Shown here: positions 1 to 8,990 of the stretch, one piece after another
Numbering within the stretch: position 1 is the stretch's first letter
Layout of the letters: every line of letters starts with the position of its first letter
Assembly: GCF_014197795.1 (NCBI RefSeq)
Contig: NZ_JACIGI010000002.1
Span: 124,001 to 188,000, forward strand
Reading direction: 5' to 3'
Length of the DNA stretch: 64,000 nucleotides
DNA from: Roseospira goensis
GTDB lineage: Bacteria; Pseudomonadota; Alphaproteobacteria; Rhodospirillales; Rhodospirillaceae
Notes under the pieces: generated by a model
Database searches by the model: none
What the model was told of the DNA's origin: nothing
The model's input: only the letters and a program-made list of their open reading frames with translations
Position numbers and translations under genes: made by a program

Positions 1-1010
1 CCTTGATTGCCGACGTAGCCCTGCGGCAGCGACCCGATGCCGGAGGCGCCGAAGGCGATCAGCGCCGGTGCGGTATCGGTGGTGTAGCCCTGGAAGTTGC
101 GGTGCAGGGCCTGCTTGTTCAGCGCCAGTGCCAGTTCGTCGTCGGGGGCGGCGAAGTGGTCCAGGCCGACGGTAACGTACCCGTTGTGGGCGAAGCGCTT
201 GGAGCCGTTGATGTACTGGCTCCAGCGTTCGGGCACGCTGGGCAGCGCGTCCTCCGGGATCATCTTCATGTGGGTGCGCATCCACGGCACATGCGCATAC
301 CCGAAGTACGACACCCGGCGCGGCTTCAGGGCCAGGGCGCGGTCGATGGTGTGTTCGATGCTGGCGGTGGTCTGGTAGGGCAGGCCGTACATCAGGTCCA
401 TGTTGATGTCGGTGATGCCGTGCTTGCGCAGCCAGTCGATGACCTGGGCCACCATGTCGTAGGGCTGGACGCGGTGGACCGCCTCCTGAACCTTCTCCTC
501 GAAGTCCTGCACGCCGATGCTGGCGCGGGTGACGCCCACCTCGGCCATCGCCTGCACGTAGTCCTCGGTGGCGGTGCGCGGGTCCATCTCCACCGCGATC
601 TCGGCGCCGTCGAGCAGAACGAAGCGGTCCTTCAGATGCCGGATCAGGCGGGTGAAGTCGTCCGCCGACAGGATGGTGGGGCTGCCGCCGCCGAAGTGCA
701 TGAACTTGAAGCCCATGCGCGCCGGCAGCGTCTCCGCCACCAGGTCGATCTCGGCCAGCACGGCCTTCAGGTAATCGGCGATCGGGTCGTACCGCTTGGT
801 GATCTTGGTGTGGCAGCCGCAGAACCAGCACATCTCCTCGCAGTAGGCGATGTGGGTGTAGAGCGACAGCGGGGTGGCCGGGTCCAGGTCGCGCAGCCAA
901 CCGGCGTAGGTCTCGGGGCCGACCTCGGGCGAGAAATGCGGGGCCGTGGGGTAGGAGGTGTACCGCGGCAGGCGCAGATCGTACTTCGCGGCGAGGTCCT
1001 GTATGGTCAT
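1..1010 (-). CDS. hemN: Oxygen-independent coproporphyrinogen III oxidase, 3' end beyond window
   Basis: Radical-SAM enzyme of heme/tetrapyrrole synthesis that decarboxylates coproporphyrinogen III to protoporphyrinogen IX without oxygen, in the cytosol. The N-terminal 336 residues are visible, out of about 450 usual for the family. The cluster-binding motif is C57-x3-C61-x2-C64-G-C66 (YCEEMCWFCGC), which is diagnostic of HemN. It is followed by a FGGGSPT stretch typical of the SAM domain. The ATG at 1010 gives the usual short leader before the LPRYTSYPTAPHF segment. It is divergent from the next gene with a gap of only 110 bp. I see no FNR-type inverted repeat there, although hemN is often FNR-controlled. 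Truncated only by the window edge. Confidence 0.95.
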   Translation of the reverse strand, partial: MTIQDLAAKYDLRLPRYTSYPTAPHFSPEVGPETYAGWLRDLDPATPLSLYTHIAYCEEMCWFCGCHTKITKRYDPIADYLKAVLAEIDLVAETLPARMGFKFMHFGGGSPTILSADDFTRLIRHLKDRFVLLDGAEIAVEMDPRTATEDYVQAMAEVGVTRASIGVQDFEEKVQEAVHRVQPYDMVAQVIDWLRKHGITDINMDLMYGLPYQTTASIEHTIDRALALKPRRVSYFGYAHVPWMRTHMKMIPEDALPSVPERWSQYINGSKRFAHNGYVTVGLDHFAAPDDELALALNKQALHRNFQGYTTDTAPALIAFGASGIGSLPQGYVGNQ

Positions 1011-1120
1011 GATGGTCCGTCCATGCTGTCCCGATGGGCCCTACTGTACCGCGCCCGGGGGCGCAGAATACCTATATTTTCCGGATTGTCGCGCCGGTCA
1101 ACAGGGAGCGTCCGCCCCAC

Positions 1121-1906
1121 ATGCCCCGCTTCGCCGCCAACCTGTCGATGCTGTTCACCGAGGTCCCCTTTCCCGACCGCTTCGCCGCCGCGGCCGGGGC
1201 CGGCTTCCGCGGCGTCGAGTGCCAGTTTCCCTACCAGTACGCCGCGGAACACCTGGCCGACCTGGCGGCCATGAACGCGCTGACGATGGTCCTGTTCAAC
1301 GCGCCGCCGGGCGACTGGGCGGCCGGCGAGCGCGGCCTGGCGGCGCTGCCGGGGCGCGACTCGGAGTTCCGCGACGGCGTCGAGCTGGCGCTGGACTACG
1401 CCGACATGATGGACTGTCCGTGCCTGCATGTCATGGCCGGCGTGGTGGCGGAGGAGGACTGGGCGCCGGCGCTGGACACCTACCTGGACAACCTCGCCGC
1501 TGCCGCCGACATGGCCCGCGACCATGGCGTCCGGGTGCTGATCGAGCCGATCAACCCGGTCGACATGCCGGGCTACTTCCTGACCCGGCCGGAGGACGCG
1601 CTGCGGGTGATCGAGACCCTCGATCACCCGAACCTGGGATTGCAGTACGATATCTACCATGCCCAGATGGAGCGCGGCGCCCTGACCGACACGCTGGAGG
1701 ACGCCCTGGACCGCATCGGGCACATCCAGATCGCCGGGGTGCCCGGCCGTCACGAGCCCGACGCCCGGGGCGAAGTGAACTGGCGCTACCTGTTCGGACT
1801 GCTGGATGCTCACGGCTATGATGGCTGGGTCGGGTGCGAGTACCGGCCGCGCGCCGGCACACTCACGGGCCTGCGCTGGGCGAACGACTGGGGAATCGGC
1901 GGGTAG
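1121..1906 (+). CDS. hyi: Hydroxypyruvate isomerase-like TIM-barrel protein
   Basis: 261-residue sugar-isomerase-fold (AP-endonuclease family 2) protein. Members interconvert hydroxypyruvate and tartronate semialdehyde, or isomerise related 2-oxo acids such as 2-oxo-tetronate (OtnI). The segment RVLIEPINPVDMPGYFL carries the first metal-ligand/catalytic Glu (E142). GWVGCEYRP near the C-terminus carries the second (E240). The start MPRFAANLSMLFTEVPF is the canonical family N-terminus, so the upstream in-frame codons are not used. Length matches the family (about 260). It stands alone, with no glyoxylate carboligase or tartronate semialdehyde reductase beside it, so the exact substrate cannot be read from context. 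Confidence 0.9.
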   Translation: MPRFAANLSMLFTEVPFPDRFAAAAGAGFRGVECQFPYQYAAEHLADLAAMNALTMVLFNAPPGDWAAGERGLAALPGRDSEFRDGVELALDYADMMDCPCLHVMAGVVAEEDWAPALDTYLDNLAAAADMARDHGVRVLIEPINPVDMPGYFLTRPEDALRVIETLDHPNLGLQYDIYHAQMERGALTDTLEDALDRIGHIQIAGVPGRHEPDARGEVNWRYLFGLLDAHGYDGWVGCEYRPRAGTLTGLRWANDWGIGG

Positions 1907-2007
1907 CGGGCGGGTCGCCGCGCGTAGGCGCGGGCGCAACGCTTGTCGCCGCCTCGGCGGCGTGCTGATATGGTTGCTGTTCTCTGGCAATAGCACCTAT
2001 TGTTCTT

Positions 2008-3000
2008 ATGTCCGCCGCCGGCTCTCCCCCCGACAATCCGCACGACACCTTGGTGCGGGCGTTGCTGTCGAATGCCGGCGACGCCGCAACGCTGCTGCGC
2101 GAGCACCTGCCGCCGGAGATCGCCGCGCGCCTCTCCGGGACACCGCCGGTCCTGCTCGATGGCAGCTTCGTGGACCCGCACCTGCGCCTCAGTACCAGCG
2201 ATCGACTGTTCGGTGTGGCCCTGAGAGGAGGCCGGCCGGCCTTGCTCTACGTCCTGATCGAGCACAAGAGCGCGCCGGACCGGGCGACACCCCTGCAGCT
2301 TTTGCGCTACATGGTGCGGATTTGGGAACGTCATCTCCGGTCCCATCCGGATCAGATCGGGCGCCTGCCGCCGATTCTGCCTCTGGTGCTGTACCATGGC
2401 CGCCCCCCGTGGCGCGTGCCGACCGCCGTCATCGACTGCCTCGACCTGGACGACGCCCTGCGACCTCTGGTCCAGGACTTCCGCTACACCGTTCGCGACC
2501 TCGGCCGTCTGCCGCCGGAGGCGCTGTCAGCGGTGCCGCACATCCGCGCCGTGCTGATGGCCCTGCGTCTCGGAACCGGGGAACCGGCCAGGCTGGAACG
2601 GCTGGTGGAGATCGTCGCGGCGCTCCCCGACGAGTCCCTGTTGGAGGCTCAGGTGGTGCGGTATATCGTGGCCATGATCGGCAGCCTGACGCCACGCGAC
2701 TGGCACCGCGTGGCGGCGCTGGCCAAACCGCAGCGGGAGGAGGCCATGGTTTCTCTGGCCGCACAGGAGTGGATCGCCCAGGGGCGCGAGACGGGGTTCG
2801 CCCAGGGTCGCCAGGAGGGTCGCCAGGAGGGCCGTATCGCCGTTCTCTTGGCGGTTCTCGAGGCGCGCTTCGGGCCGCTGGACGCGGGCCTCCGGCGCCG
2901 CCTGGCCGGGCTGACACCGGCCGAGGTGGATGCCCTGGTGCCGCGCGCGGCCACGGCGGCGCATCTGGACGACGTGTTCGATCCGCCGGCGACGGGGTGA
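2008..3000 (+). CDS. Rpn-family PD-(D/E)XK nuclease (recombination-promoting nuclease / 'putative transposase')
   Basis: 330-residue member of the Rpn/YhgA family. The N-terminal half has the PD-(D/E)xK-like core: D65 in STSDRLFGV and E85-x-K87 in LYVLIEHKS, followed by the family's LRYMVRIWERH helix and LPLVLYHG. The C-terminal third has a low-complexity tail with repeated QGRQEGR units (residues about 257-275, a short direct DNA repeat near 2808-2831), also typical of the family. Experimentally studied Rpn proteins are DNA endonucleases that raise RecA-independent recombination; some take part in phage defence. No partner gene or terminal repeats mark a mobile element. An AT-richer stretch (about 1965-2007) upstream probably holds its promoter. 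Confidence 0.88.
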   Translation: MSAAGSPPDNPHDTLVRALLSNAGDAATLLREHLPPEIAARLSGTPPVLLDGSFVDPHLRLSTSDRLFGVALRGGRPALLYVLIEHKSAPDRATPLQLLRYMVRIWERHLRSHPDQIGRLPPILPLVLYHGRPPWRVPTAVIDCLDLDDALRPLVQDFRYTVRDLGRLPPEALSAVPHIRAVLMALRLGTGEPARLERLVEIVAALPDESLLEAQVVRYIVAMIGSLTPRDWHRVAALAKPQREEAMVSLAAQEWIAQGRETGFAQGRQEGRQEGRIAVLLAVLEARFGPLDAGLRRRLAGLTPAEVDALVPRAATAAHLDDVFDPPATG

Positions 3001-3007
3001 GCCGCGG

Positions 3008-3406
3008 ATGGCCCGTCTGACCGCCGGCCTGCGCGCGCGCGCCATCCTGCGCCTGGTCGAAACCGGGGGCGGATTCGGCGCCGTGCTGCGCCGCGGTGAC
3101 GAGACCGCGGGCGATCTGCTGCTCAAGCTCCGCGACCCGGCCGGCGTCGTCGACCTGTACGCGCCGGCGACCGCGCCGGACGGCACCGCGGCGTGGCTGC
3201 GTCTGGGCCGACCCGGCTTCCCGGACGAGGCCGCCGCGGAGGCGGCCGTGGCGCGGGCCGTGGCCCGCGACCCCGACCTGTGGGTGCTGGAGCTGGAGCC
3301 GGCGGCGCCGGGCTTTCCGCTCCCCGAGCCGGTTCTGGACGCGCCCGCCGCGCTGGACCCGAGTCGCGCGGCGGCGGAAGCCCTGTTCCGCGCACGGCGC
3401 GCTTGA
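3008..3406 (+). CDS. DUF1491 family protein
   Basis: 132 residues beginning MARLTAGLRARAILRLVE and containing GAVLRRGDETAGDLLLKL, the conserved core of DUF1491, a small family of unknown function almost confined to Alphaproteobacteria. No membrane segment, signal peptide or cofactor motif is visible. It starts 7 bp after the Rpn nuclease stop, so the two could share a transcript, but DUF1491 is a housekeeping gene elsewhere and the link is probably chance. It supports the assignment of the window to Alphaproteobacteria. Confidence 0.88.
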   Translation: MARLTAGLRARAILRLVETGGGFGAVLRRGDETAGDLLLKLRDPAGVVDLYAPATAPDGTAAWLRLGRPGFPDEAAAEAAVARAVARDPDLWVLELEPAAPGFPLPEPVLDAPAALDPSRAAAEALFRARRA

Positions 3407-3497
3407 TCGCCCCGCGCGGCTCAGGCATCGTCCGCCCGGTTCGAGCGGTGGCCACAGGGTGTGGCCGAGCCGTGCGCTCAGGTGCTTGGCAGACGTG

Positions 3498-4406
3498 ATG
3501 ACAGACGATCCCCTGGCGGCGGTCCGTCCCCTGGATGGGCCGCCGGTGCGTTTTCTGGTGGTGGAAGGCAACCCGGCCGCGATGCGACGCGCGGTCGAGG
3601 AGGCGGGCGGTACCGTGGCCTGCGCCATCTACACCCGCGTCCTGCTCGCGCTGGCGCCGCCCGGGTCGCGCTGCGAGACCGTCTACGCCGGCGATCCCGG
3701 CGCCGAGGCGCTGCCCGAGGGCCTGGACTGGGACCAGATCGACGCCGTCGCCTGCACCGGGTCCGCCCTGAACCTCTACGACATGACGCCGGAGGTCACC
3801 CGCCAGCTCGCCCTGTCGCAGACCGTCTTCGAGACCGGCCGGCCGTACTTCGGGAGTTGCTGGGCCCTGCAGGTGGCCGCGGTAATCGCCGGCGGCACGG
3901 TGGCCCCCAACCCGCGCGGCCGCGAGGTCGGCCTTGCCCGCAAGCTCACGCTGACCGAGGCAGGCCGCGCCCATCCCCTCTACCGCGGTCGGCCGCCGAC
4001 ATTCGACGCCGTGGCCATCCACACCGACGAGGTGACGGTCGCGCCCCCGGGGCTCGTCACCCTGTCGGGGAACGCCATGAGCCCGATCCAGGCGGCGGAG
4101 GTCCGGCACGGCAACGGCGTGTTCTGGGGCGTGCAGTATCATCCGGAATTCGATCTTCACGAGATCGCGCGCTTGATCGCCCGCTACCAGGACGGCCTGA
4201 TCGCCGACGGCCTGTTCGCGGATCGGGATGCGGTGGACCGCTTCACGGCCGAGGCCGAAGCCCTGGCCGCCGCGCCGAGGCGGCGTGATCTGGCCTGGCG
4301 CCTTGGTGTGGACGGCGATGTGCTGGATGCCGACACCCGGTTGACCGAGGTGCGCAACTGGATCAAGCATCAGGTGCTGCCAGAGCATCGCGGCCGATCC
4401 GCCTGA
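3498..4406 (+). CDS. Class I glutamine amidotransferase domain protein
   Basis: 302-residue stand-alone type 1 amidotransferase, GMP-synthase-like. The nucleophile is C121 in FGSCWALQVAA and the His-Glu pair is H215/E217 in QYHPEF, so the triad is complete. The fold should release ammonia from glutamine or hydrolyse gamma-glutamyl compounds. A C-terminal extension of about 85 residues after the triad (IARYQDGLIADGLF to the end) is seen in the subgroup annotated simply as 'type 1 glutamine amidotransferase'. No synthetase domain or partner is adjacent, so the acceptor is unknown. ATG 3498 is chosen; a GTG directly before it (3495) is also possible. Confidence 0.85.
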   Translation: MTDDPLAAVRPLDGPPVRFLVVEGNPAAMRRAVEEAGGTVACAIYTRVLLALAPPGSRCETVYAGDPGAEALPEGLDWDQIDAVACTGSALNLYDMTPEVTRQLALSQTVFETGRPYFGSCWALQVAAVIAGGTVAPNPRGREVGLARKLTLTEAGRAHPLYRGRPPTFDAVAIHTDEVTVAPPGLVTLSGNAMSPIQAAEVRHGNGVFWGVQYHPEFDLHEIARLIARYQDGLIADGLFADRDAVDRFTAEAEALAAAPRRRDLAWRLGVDGDVLDADTRLTEVRNWIKHQVLPEHRGRSA

Positions 4407-4498
4407 CCACGCGCCGCCCGGGCAGACCCGGCCGCGTCCTTCTTTTCCTTTCCCTCGTCGCGCGGGCCGGCCGTGCCCGCGCCCCGGAGCATGCCGTC

Positions 4499-5833
4499 AT
4501 GTGGCTCTCGTTCCGTTCCGTCGCGTCCCTGCTGATGGGCGTGTCCATCATGTTTGTCGGGCACGGCCTGCTCGGCACGCTCCTTGGCGTCAATCTGGCC
4601 GCGGCCGACCTGCCCTCGACCGTCAGTGGCGTGGTCATGGCGGGCTACTTCCTGGGCCTGTTGCTGGGCTCGGCGCTGGCCATCCACGTCATCCACCGGG
4701 TCGGGCACATCCGCGCCTTCGCGGCCCTGGCGTCCACCTTCTCGGCGGCGGCGCTCGCGCACGCCTTTTTCACCGATCCCATCGTGTGGGGCCTGTTGCG
4801 GGTGGTGGCCGGCTTCTGCATGGCCGGCCTGCTGATGTGTACCGAAAGCTGGCTGAACGAGCGCGCCACGCGGGAAACGCGTGGCACCATCCTGTCGATG
4901 TACATGATCGCCACCTATCTGTCGCAAGGCGTGTCGCAGTTCCTGCTTCAGGTGGGCGAGACCACGGGTTACGTCCTGTTCGCCCTGGTCTCCATCCTGC
5001 TGTCGCTGGCGCTGGTGCCGGTGGCGCTGACCAAGGTGCCGGGGCCGGCGCTGCCGACGCCGCGCCGTTTCGGGCTGGCCAAGCTGTTCCGCATCTCGCC
5101 CACCGGCGTGATGGGCAGCCTGGCCTCGGGTCTGGCGATGGGGGCCTTCTACGGCGTGGGGCCGCTGTTCGCGCGCCAGATCGGCCTCGACCTGTCGGGC
5201 ACGGCCGCGTTCATGTCGGCGGTGATCCTGGGCGGGCTGGTGCTGCAATGGCCGCTGGGCTGGATCTCCGATCGCTTCGACCGCCGCCCGGTCATCATCG
5301 TCGCCTGCCTCGCCATGGCGGCGGTGAGCGCGGGGCTGGTGGCGCTGGGCTTCGCCCCCATGGACCTCAACCGCGCGGAATGGCTGGCCGCCCTGCTGGC
5401 GCTGGCGGCGCTGTTCGGCGCCCTGTCGAGCACCCTCTACCCGCTGGCGATCGCGCTGGCCAACGACTGGATCGACCCGCAGGACATGGTGCCGGCGAGC
5501 GGCGGCCTGCTGCTGGCCTACAGCCTGGGCGCGGTGGTGGGGCCGATCGTGGCCTCGGTGCTGATGGACGGGGTCGGGCCGTCCGGGCTGTTCTTGCTGG
5601 TCACCGTGGTCGGGGTGGCGATGGCCGCCTTCACCCTGGTCCGCATGCAGATGCGCGAGTCGGTGCCGATGGAGGAGCAGGCGCCGTTGCAGGTCATGCC
5701 GCGGACGACCGCGGTGGCCTATACCATGCTGCCCACCGAGGACGAGGACGGCCAGCTCTGCTTCGACTTCGACGCGCCGCCGCCGCCGGCCAACGAGCCC
5801 GAGACGCCGGCGGCCGCCGACCAGGCGGCTTGA
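4499..5833 (+). CDS. MFS transporter (YcaD-like)
   Basis: 444-residue inner-membrane protein with about 12 hydrophobic segments in two six-helix halves. It has the MFS loop 2-3 region (HVIHRVGHIRAFA) and the loop 8-9 counterpart DRFDRRPVII. The early segment CTESWLNERATRETRGTILS is characteristic of the YcaD-like group. The C-terminus is a soluble, acidic, Pro/Ala-rich tail after VRMQMRES. The substrate cannot be read from sequence. The gene follows the amidotransferase by 92 bp, with a weak GC hairpin and a T-rich run (about 4411-4452), so it is probably a separate unit, and it precedes the HD hydrolase by 13 bp. Confidence 0.88.
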   Translation: MWLSFRSVASLLMGVSIMFVGHGLLGTLLGVNLAAADLPSTVSGVVMAGYFLGLLLGSALAIHVIHRVGHIRAFAALASTFSAAALAHAFFTDPIVWGLLRVVAGFCMAGLLMCTESWLNERATRETRGTILSMYMIATYLSQGVSQFLLQVGETTGYVLFALVSILLSLALVPVALTKVPGPALPTPRRFGLAKLFRISPTGVMGSLASGLAMGAFYGVGPLFARQIGLDLSGTAAFMSAVILGGLVLQWPLGWISDRFDRRPVIIVACLAMAAVSAGLVALGFAPMDLNRAEWLAALLALAALFGALSSTLYPLAIALANDWIDPQDMVPASGGLLLAYSLGAVVGPIVASVLMDGVGPSGLFLLVTVVGVAMAAFTLVRMQMRESVPMEEQAPLQVMPRTTAVAYTMLPTEDEDGQLCFDFDAPPPPANEPETPAAADQAA

Positions 5834-5846
5834 GGCGGGGGGCATC

Positions 5847-6554
5847 ATGGACCGTCCCCGTCCGCGCCCCCGACCCGGCACCGGCCGCCGGGCCGCGCAA
5901 CCGGCGCCGCCGCCGCCGACACCGCCCGAGACTCACGCCCGGCTGGCGGCGCATGCGCCGCGCACCTGGCAGCGCATGCTGTCCGGACGGCGCCTGAACC
6001 TGCTCCAGCCGTCGCCGCTGGACATCGAGATCGGGGACATCGCCCTCGGCCTGGCGCGTAACACGCGCTGGAACGGCCAGACCACGGGCGATCACGCCTG
6101 GTCGGTGGCGCAGCATTCGGTGGTGGTGGCGGACATCACCCGGCGTCTGATCGCGCCCCGGCGCGATAGCGAACTGGAACTGGCGGCGCTGCTGCACGAC
6201 GCCTCGGAGTATGTCACCCACGATCTGATTACGCCGCTGAAGGCCGTGGTCGGCGACGTCTTCCGGGAGGTCGAGGACCGCCTGATGGTGGCCGTGCACC
6301 TGCGCTTCGGGTTGCCGCACCGGCTCGACGTGGCCCGCAAGGCGCTGGTCAAGCGCGCCGACCACATCGCCGGCGCGACCGAGGCGGTGCAGCTCGCCGG
6401 CTTTGCCCCGCACGAGGTGAAGGGCGTCCTGGGCATCCCTGAGAAGCCGTGGCCTCATCTGACCCTGACCCCGATGCCCTCGCGGGCCGCCGAGTGCCTG
6501 TTCCTGGAGACCTTCGAGGCCATCGACGCGCGCTTCCGGCTGGAGCGACGATAG
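5847..6554 (+). CDS. HD-domain phosphohydrolase (YfbR-like)
   Basis: 235-residue cytosolic HD-superfamily protein of the YfbR/5'-deoxyribonucleotidase type. The central HD pair is H117-D118 in ALLHDASEYVTHDL, with an upstream ligand His in GDHAWSVAQHS and a downstream Asp in VKRADHIAG, giving the expected metal site. Family members dephosphorylate deoxynucleoside monophosphates. The first about 35 residues are Pro/Arg/Ala-rich and probably disordered. It starts 13 bp after the MFS gene and is followed by the GNAT gene at 21 bp, suggesting one operon from 4499 to 7163. Confidence 0.85.
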   Translation: MDRPRPRPRPGTGRRAAQPAPPPPTPPETHARLAAHAPRTWQRMLSGRRLNLLQPSPLDIEIGDIALGLARNTRWNGQTTGDHAWSVAQHSVVVADITRRLIAPRRDSELELAALLHDASEYVTHDLITPLKAVVGDVFREVEDRLMVAVHLRFGLPHRLDVARKALVKRADHIAGATEAVQLAGFAPHEVKGVLGIPEKPWPHLTLTPMPSRAAECLFLETFEAIDARFRLERR

Positions 6555-6575
6555 GGGAGGGAGGAAGGAGGCCCC

Positions 6576-7163
6576 ATGACCGTGACCCTGCGTGCCCTGA
6601 CCGGCCCGGACCTGGACGCCGCGCTGCCCAATCTGGCGCGGCTGCGCATCGCCGTGTTCCGGGACTTCCCGTACCTCTACGACGGCGACGAGGCCTACGA
6701 GCAAGGCTACCTGCGCACCTACGCCGAGACCCCGGGCGGGGTGCTGGTGGCCGCCCTGGACGGCGACCGCGTGGTGGGCGCGGCGACCGGCGTGCCGCTG
6801 GCCGGGGAGCCGGCCGAGCTCCGCGAGGCCGTGGCGGCGGCCGGGATCGACGTGGCCGGGACGTTCTACTTCGGCGAGTCTGTGCTGCTGCCGGCCTATC
6901 GGGGCCAGGGCATCGGCGTGCGCTTCTTCGAGGCCCGCGAGGCCCATGCCCGCGCCCAGGGGTTCACCCTGGCGGTGTTCTGTGCCGTGGTGCGGCCGGC
7001 GGACCACCCGCGCAAGCCCGCCGACTACGAACCGCTGGACGCCTTCTGGCGGCGGCGTGGCTATGCCCCGCTGCCGCGCGTGCGGTGTACCTTCTCGTGG
7101 CGCGATCTGGACGAGGAGACGGAGAGCCGCAAGCCCATGGCCTTCTGGGGCAAGCCGCTGTAA
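6576..7163 (+). CDS. GNAT-family N-acetyltransferase
   Basis: 195-residue acetyl-CoA-dependent acyltransferase. Motif A is visible around residues 100-125 (LLPAYRGQGIGVRFFEAREAH), with the R-G-Q-G-I-G pyrophosphate-binding loop, preceded by the beta-strand VAGTFYFGESV. The acceptor is unknown. A strong Shine-Dalgarno (GGAGGGAGGAAGGAGG region, 6555-6571) fixes ATG 6576. It is the last gene of the plus-strand run; the next gene converges from the other strand after 8 bp. Confidence 0.85.
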   Translation: MTVTLRALTGPDLDAALPNLARLRIAVFRDFPYLYDGDEAYEQGYLRTYAETPGGVLVAALDGDRVVGAATGVPLAGEPAELREAVAAAGIDVAGTFYFGESVLLPAYRGQGIGVRFFEAREAHARAQGFTLAVFCAVVRPADHPRKPADYEPLDAFWRRRGYAPLPRVRCTFSWRDLDEETESRKPMAFWGKPL

Positions 7164-7171
7164 AGGCGCGG

Positions 7172-7858
7172 TTACGGCGCGGCCCCCGCTGGCCCGCTCT
7201 GGGCGCGGATCTCGGCCGCCACCTGCTCTGCTGGCGCGTCGGCTAGGCGTTGCAGGATGCTGTCATAGGCCCCGGTCCACGGGGGCAGGACGCGCAGCGC
7301 GACACCGAAGGCAGCGAAGGCCGCCGGGTCGTACAGGCCGGCGCCCCCGGGCGCGTTGACGTAGTGGGTCGCCCCCAGGCGGGCGCAGACGGCGAGGATG
7401 CGGTCCGGACCGCGCAGCGGTTCAGGCAGCGCCAGGGTACTGGAGCGCACCACGGGCGTGGTCAGGCCCAGGCGCGCGGCGGTGCGCCCGAGCTGGGTCT
7501 CCAGGTAGTCGCGCATCAGCGGCCGGCCCGCGGTCCCCGACAGCAACAAGTCTTCGGCCAGGGCGGCGCCGGCCTCGGTGTGCATCAGCGCGAACGCGCG
7601 CAGGGCGGCCCGCAGGCGCTCGGGGGCGTCGGCGGCGAGCCGGATGCTGTCGAGGCGGGCCTGCCACGGCGGGCGCTCCAGCGGCAGGGTCAGCCAGTCC
7701 AGCGTCCCGGCGTGCGTGCGCAACCGGTTGCGGTGGACCCAGCCGCGGCGCGGGAACTGCACGCAGTCGTAGATCACGAACAGGTCGGCGGCCGCAAGCA
7801 GCCGGAAGTAGCCGGCATAGGGTACGAAATACGGCTGCATGATCGCGACCGTGGTCAC
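7172..7858 (-). CDS. WbqC-like family protein
   Basis: 228-residue member of the WbqC family found in O-antigen and capsule clusters. It opens with the family signature TVAIMQPYFVPYAGYFRLL and continues with VIYDCVQFPRRGWVHRNR. The biochemical role is not settled; the genes usually accompany amino-sugar modification, and an acyl or aminoacyl transfer has been suggested. The GTG at 7858 overlaps the TGA of the upstream methyltransferase (GTGA), which puts the conserved VAIMQPYF close to the N-terminus as in homologues; an ATG at 7840 would cut into it. It is the last gene of a four-gene minus-strand operon. Confidence 0.85.
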   Translation of the reverse strand: MTTVAIMQPYFVPYAGYFRLLAAADLFVIYDCVQFPRRGWVHRNRLRTHAGTLDWLTLPLERPPWQARLDSIRLAADAPERLRAALRAFALMHTEAGAALAEDLLLSGTAGRPLMRDYLETQLGRTAARLGLTTPVVRSSTLALPEPLRGPDRILAVCARLGATHYVNAPGGAGLYDPAAFAAFGVALRVLPPWTGAYDSILQRLADAPAEQVAAEIRAQSGPAGAAP

Positions 7859-8964
7859 GGGGCCGGGGGCTCCGCCGCTGCGGCCCGGCGCACGAACAGC
7901 GCCCCGCCGCAGACCAGGGCGCGGTCCCAGGGCGGCGCCGGGTCGGCCGCGCCCGCCAGCAGCGCGTCGCCGACGCGGCGCGGGCCCGCGCCGTGCAGCC
8001 AGGTGTAGTCGTCGAACACGACCCAGCCGCCCGGCATCAGGCGGCGGCCCCACAGCGCCCAGTCCTTGCGCACGGCCGCGAGGTCGTGGTTGGCGTCGAT
8101 GTGCAGCAGGGCGATGCGGCCCGCGTAGTCCGTGGCGCCGAACAGGGGTGTCTCGATGCGCGGGCTCCGCTCATAGACCGCGAACGCCTCCGTCGACGGC
8201 AGGCGCAGGTGATTGAGCCGCCCGCCCGCCAGCGGCCGCATGTTCAGATAGTACCCGTCCGCCAGTCGGTCGTAGTCCCACAGGATGCAGATGTCGCGCA
8301 GGAGGGCCGGACTGTCGTGTTGCAGGGCGGTGTCGTGCGTCCAGGGATCGACCGTGAGAACAGTGCTGTGGCCCGAGAGATGCGCCGCCAGCACCAGGGC
8401 GCTGGCCGACTTGCCCATCAGGGTGCCGATCTCCACCAGATCGCCCGGCGGGGCGGTCGCGGTCAGGGCGAACATGGCGGCGAGCTTGACCTCGTGGCTC
8501 TCGCCGTAGATGTGGCCGGCGGTGCGCAGCATGGCCGCCAGGGTCCGCCGGTCCGGTAGCGCGCCCCCGTCGGCCCCGTCGCACAGCGTCGCGAGGAGGG
8601 GGTGCAGGGCGGCGGCGCGGGCCAGGTCGTCGCCCACCGCGGCGTTCTGGGCCGCGATCGGGTGCGGGTTGACCAGAGTCAGCGGCACCGCCCCCGCCGC
8701 GATCAGGCGCGACAGCGCCGCATGCACCACCGTGACCGGCGCGAACACGTGGGTCAGGTCGTGCCGCGCCGCCAGCTCGCGCACCGCGGCGGCGAAGCCG
8801 ACGTCATGGACCGAGGGCAGCCGCTCCCAGAGCGGAAAGGCGGCGGCGGTCTCGTCTTTCGGCAGCGAGGCCGCGCCCACCACTCGCTCCCCGCGCGCCG
8901 CCGCGTCCCGGGCATAGGCGCGCGCCGCCGGGACGGTGGAGGGAAACACCAGGGTGCCAGCCAT
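7855..8964 (-). CDS. Class I SAM-dependent methyltransferase (Methyltransf_24 type) with N-terminal extension
   Basis: 369 residues. The C-terminal half is a Rossmann methyltransferase of the cephalosporin-hydroxylase/Methyltransf_24 type: motif I DLVEIGTLMGKSASAL, then LLHIDANHDLAAVRKDW and GGWVVFDDYTW. The N-terminal 150 residues (MAGTLVFPSTVPAARAYARD and on) look like an ATP-grasp-like or nucleotide-binding pre-domain that I cannot name. ATG 8964 is preceded by GGGAGGG and is preferred; a GTG at 8994 overlapping the SDR stop (GTGA) is the alternative. It probably methylates a sugar or glycan in the surrounding cluster. Confidence 0.78.
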   Translation of the reverse strand: MAGTLVFPSTVPAARAYARDAAARGERVVGAASLPKDETAAAFPLWERLPSVHDVGFAAAVRELAARHDLTHVFAPVTVVHAALSRLIAAGAVPLTLVNPHPIAAQNAAVGDDLARAAALHPLLATLCDGADGGALPDRRTLAAMLRTAGHIYGESHEVKLAAMFALTATAPPGDLVEIGTLMGKSASALVLAAHLSGHSTVLTVDPWTHDTALQHDSPALLRDICILWDYDRLADGYYLNMRPLAGGRLNHLRLPSTEAFAVYERSPRIETPLFGATDYAGRIALLHIDANHDLAAVRKDWALWGRRLMPGGWVVFDDYTWLHGAGPRRVGDALLAGAADPAPPWDRALVCGGALFVRRAAAAEPPAP

Positions 8965-8990
8965 CGCGTCGGCCCTCCCGCGTGCCGGGC

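Noticed and set aside
1011-1120. FNR box for hemN
   Set aside because: I looked for a TTGAT-N4-ATCAA-type repeat in the hemN/hyi gap and found none.
3-1274. 423-codon plus-strand open frame across hemN
   Set aside because: It is antisense to hemN, whose cluster motif and codon bias are clear; the product is Ala/Gly/Arg/Val-biased with no motif.
1947-1962. Terminator after hyi
   Set aside because: CGCCGCC/GGCGGCG can pair, but the loop is only 2 nt and no T-run follows.
2008-3000. Treating the Rpn-family gene as a transposon
   Set aside because: No terminal repeats, target duplication or partner genes are visible; Rpn proteins are nucleases despite the 'transposase' label.
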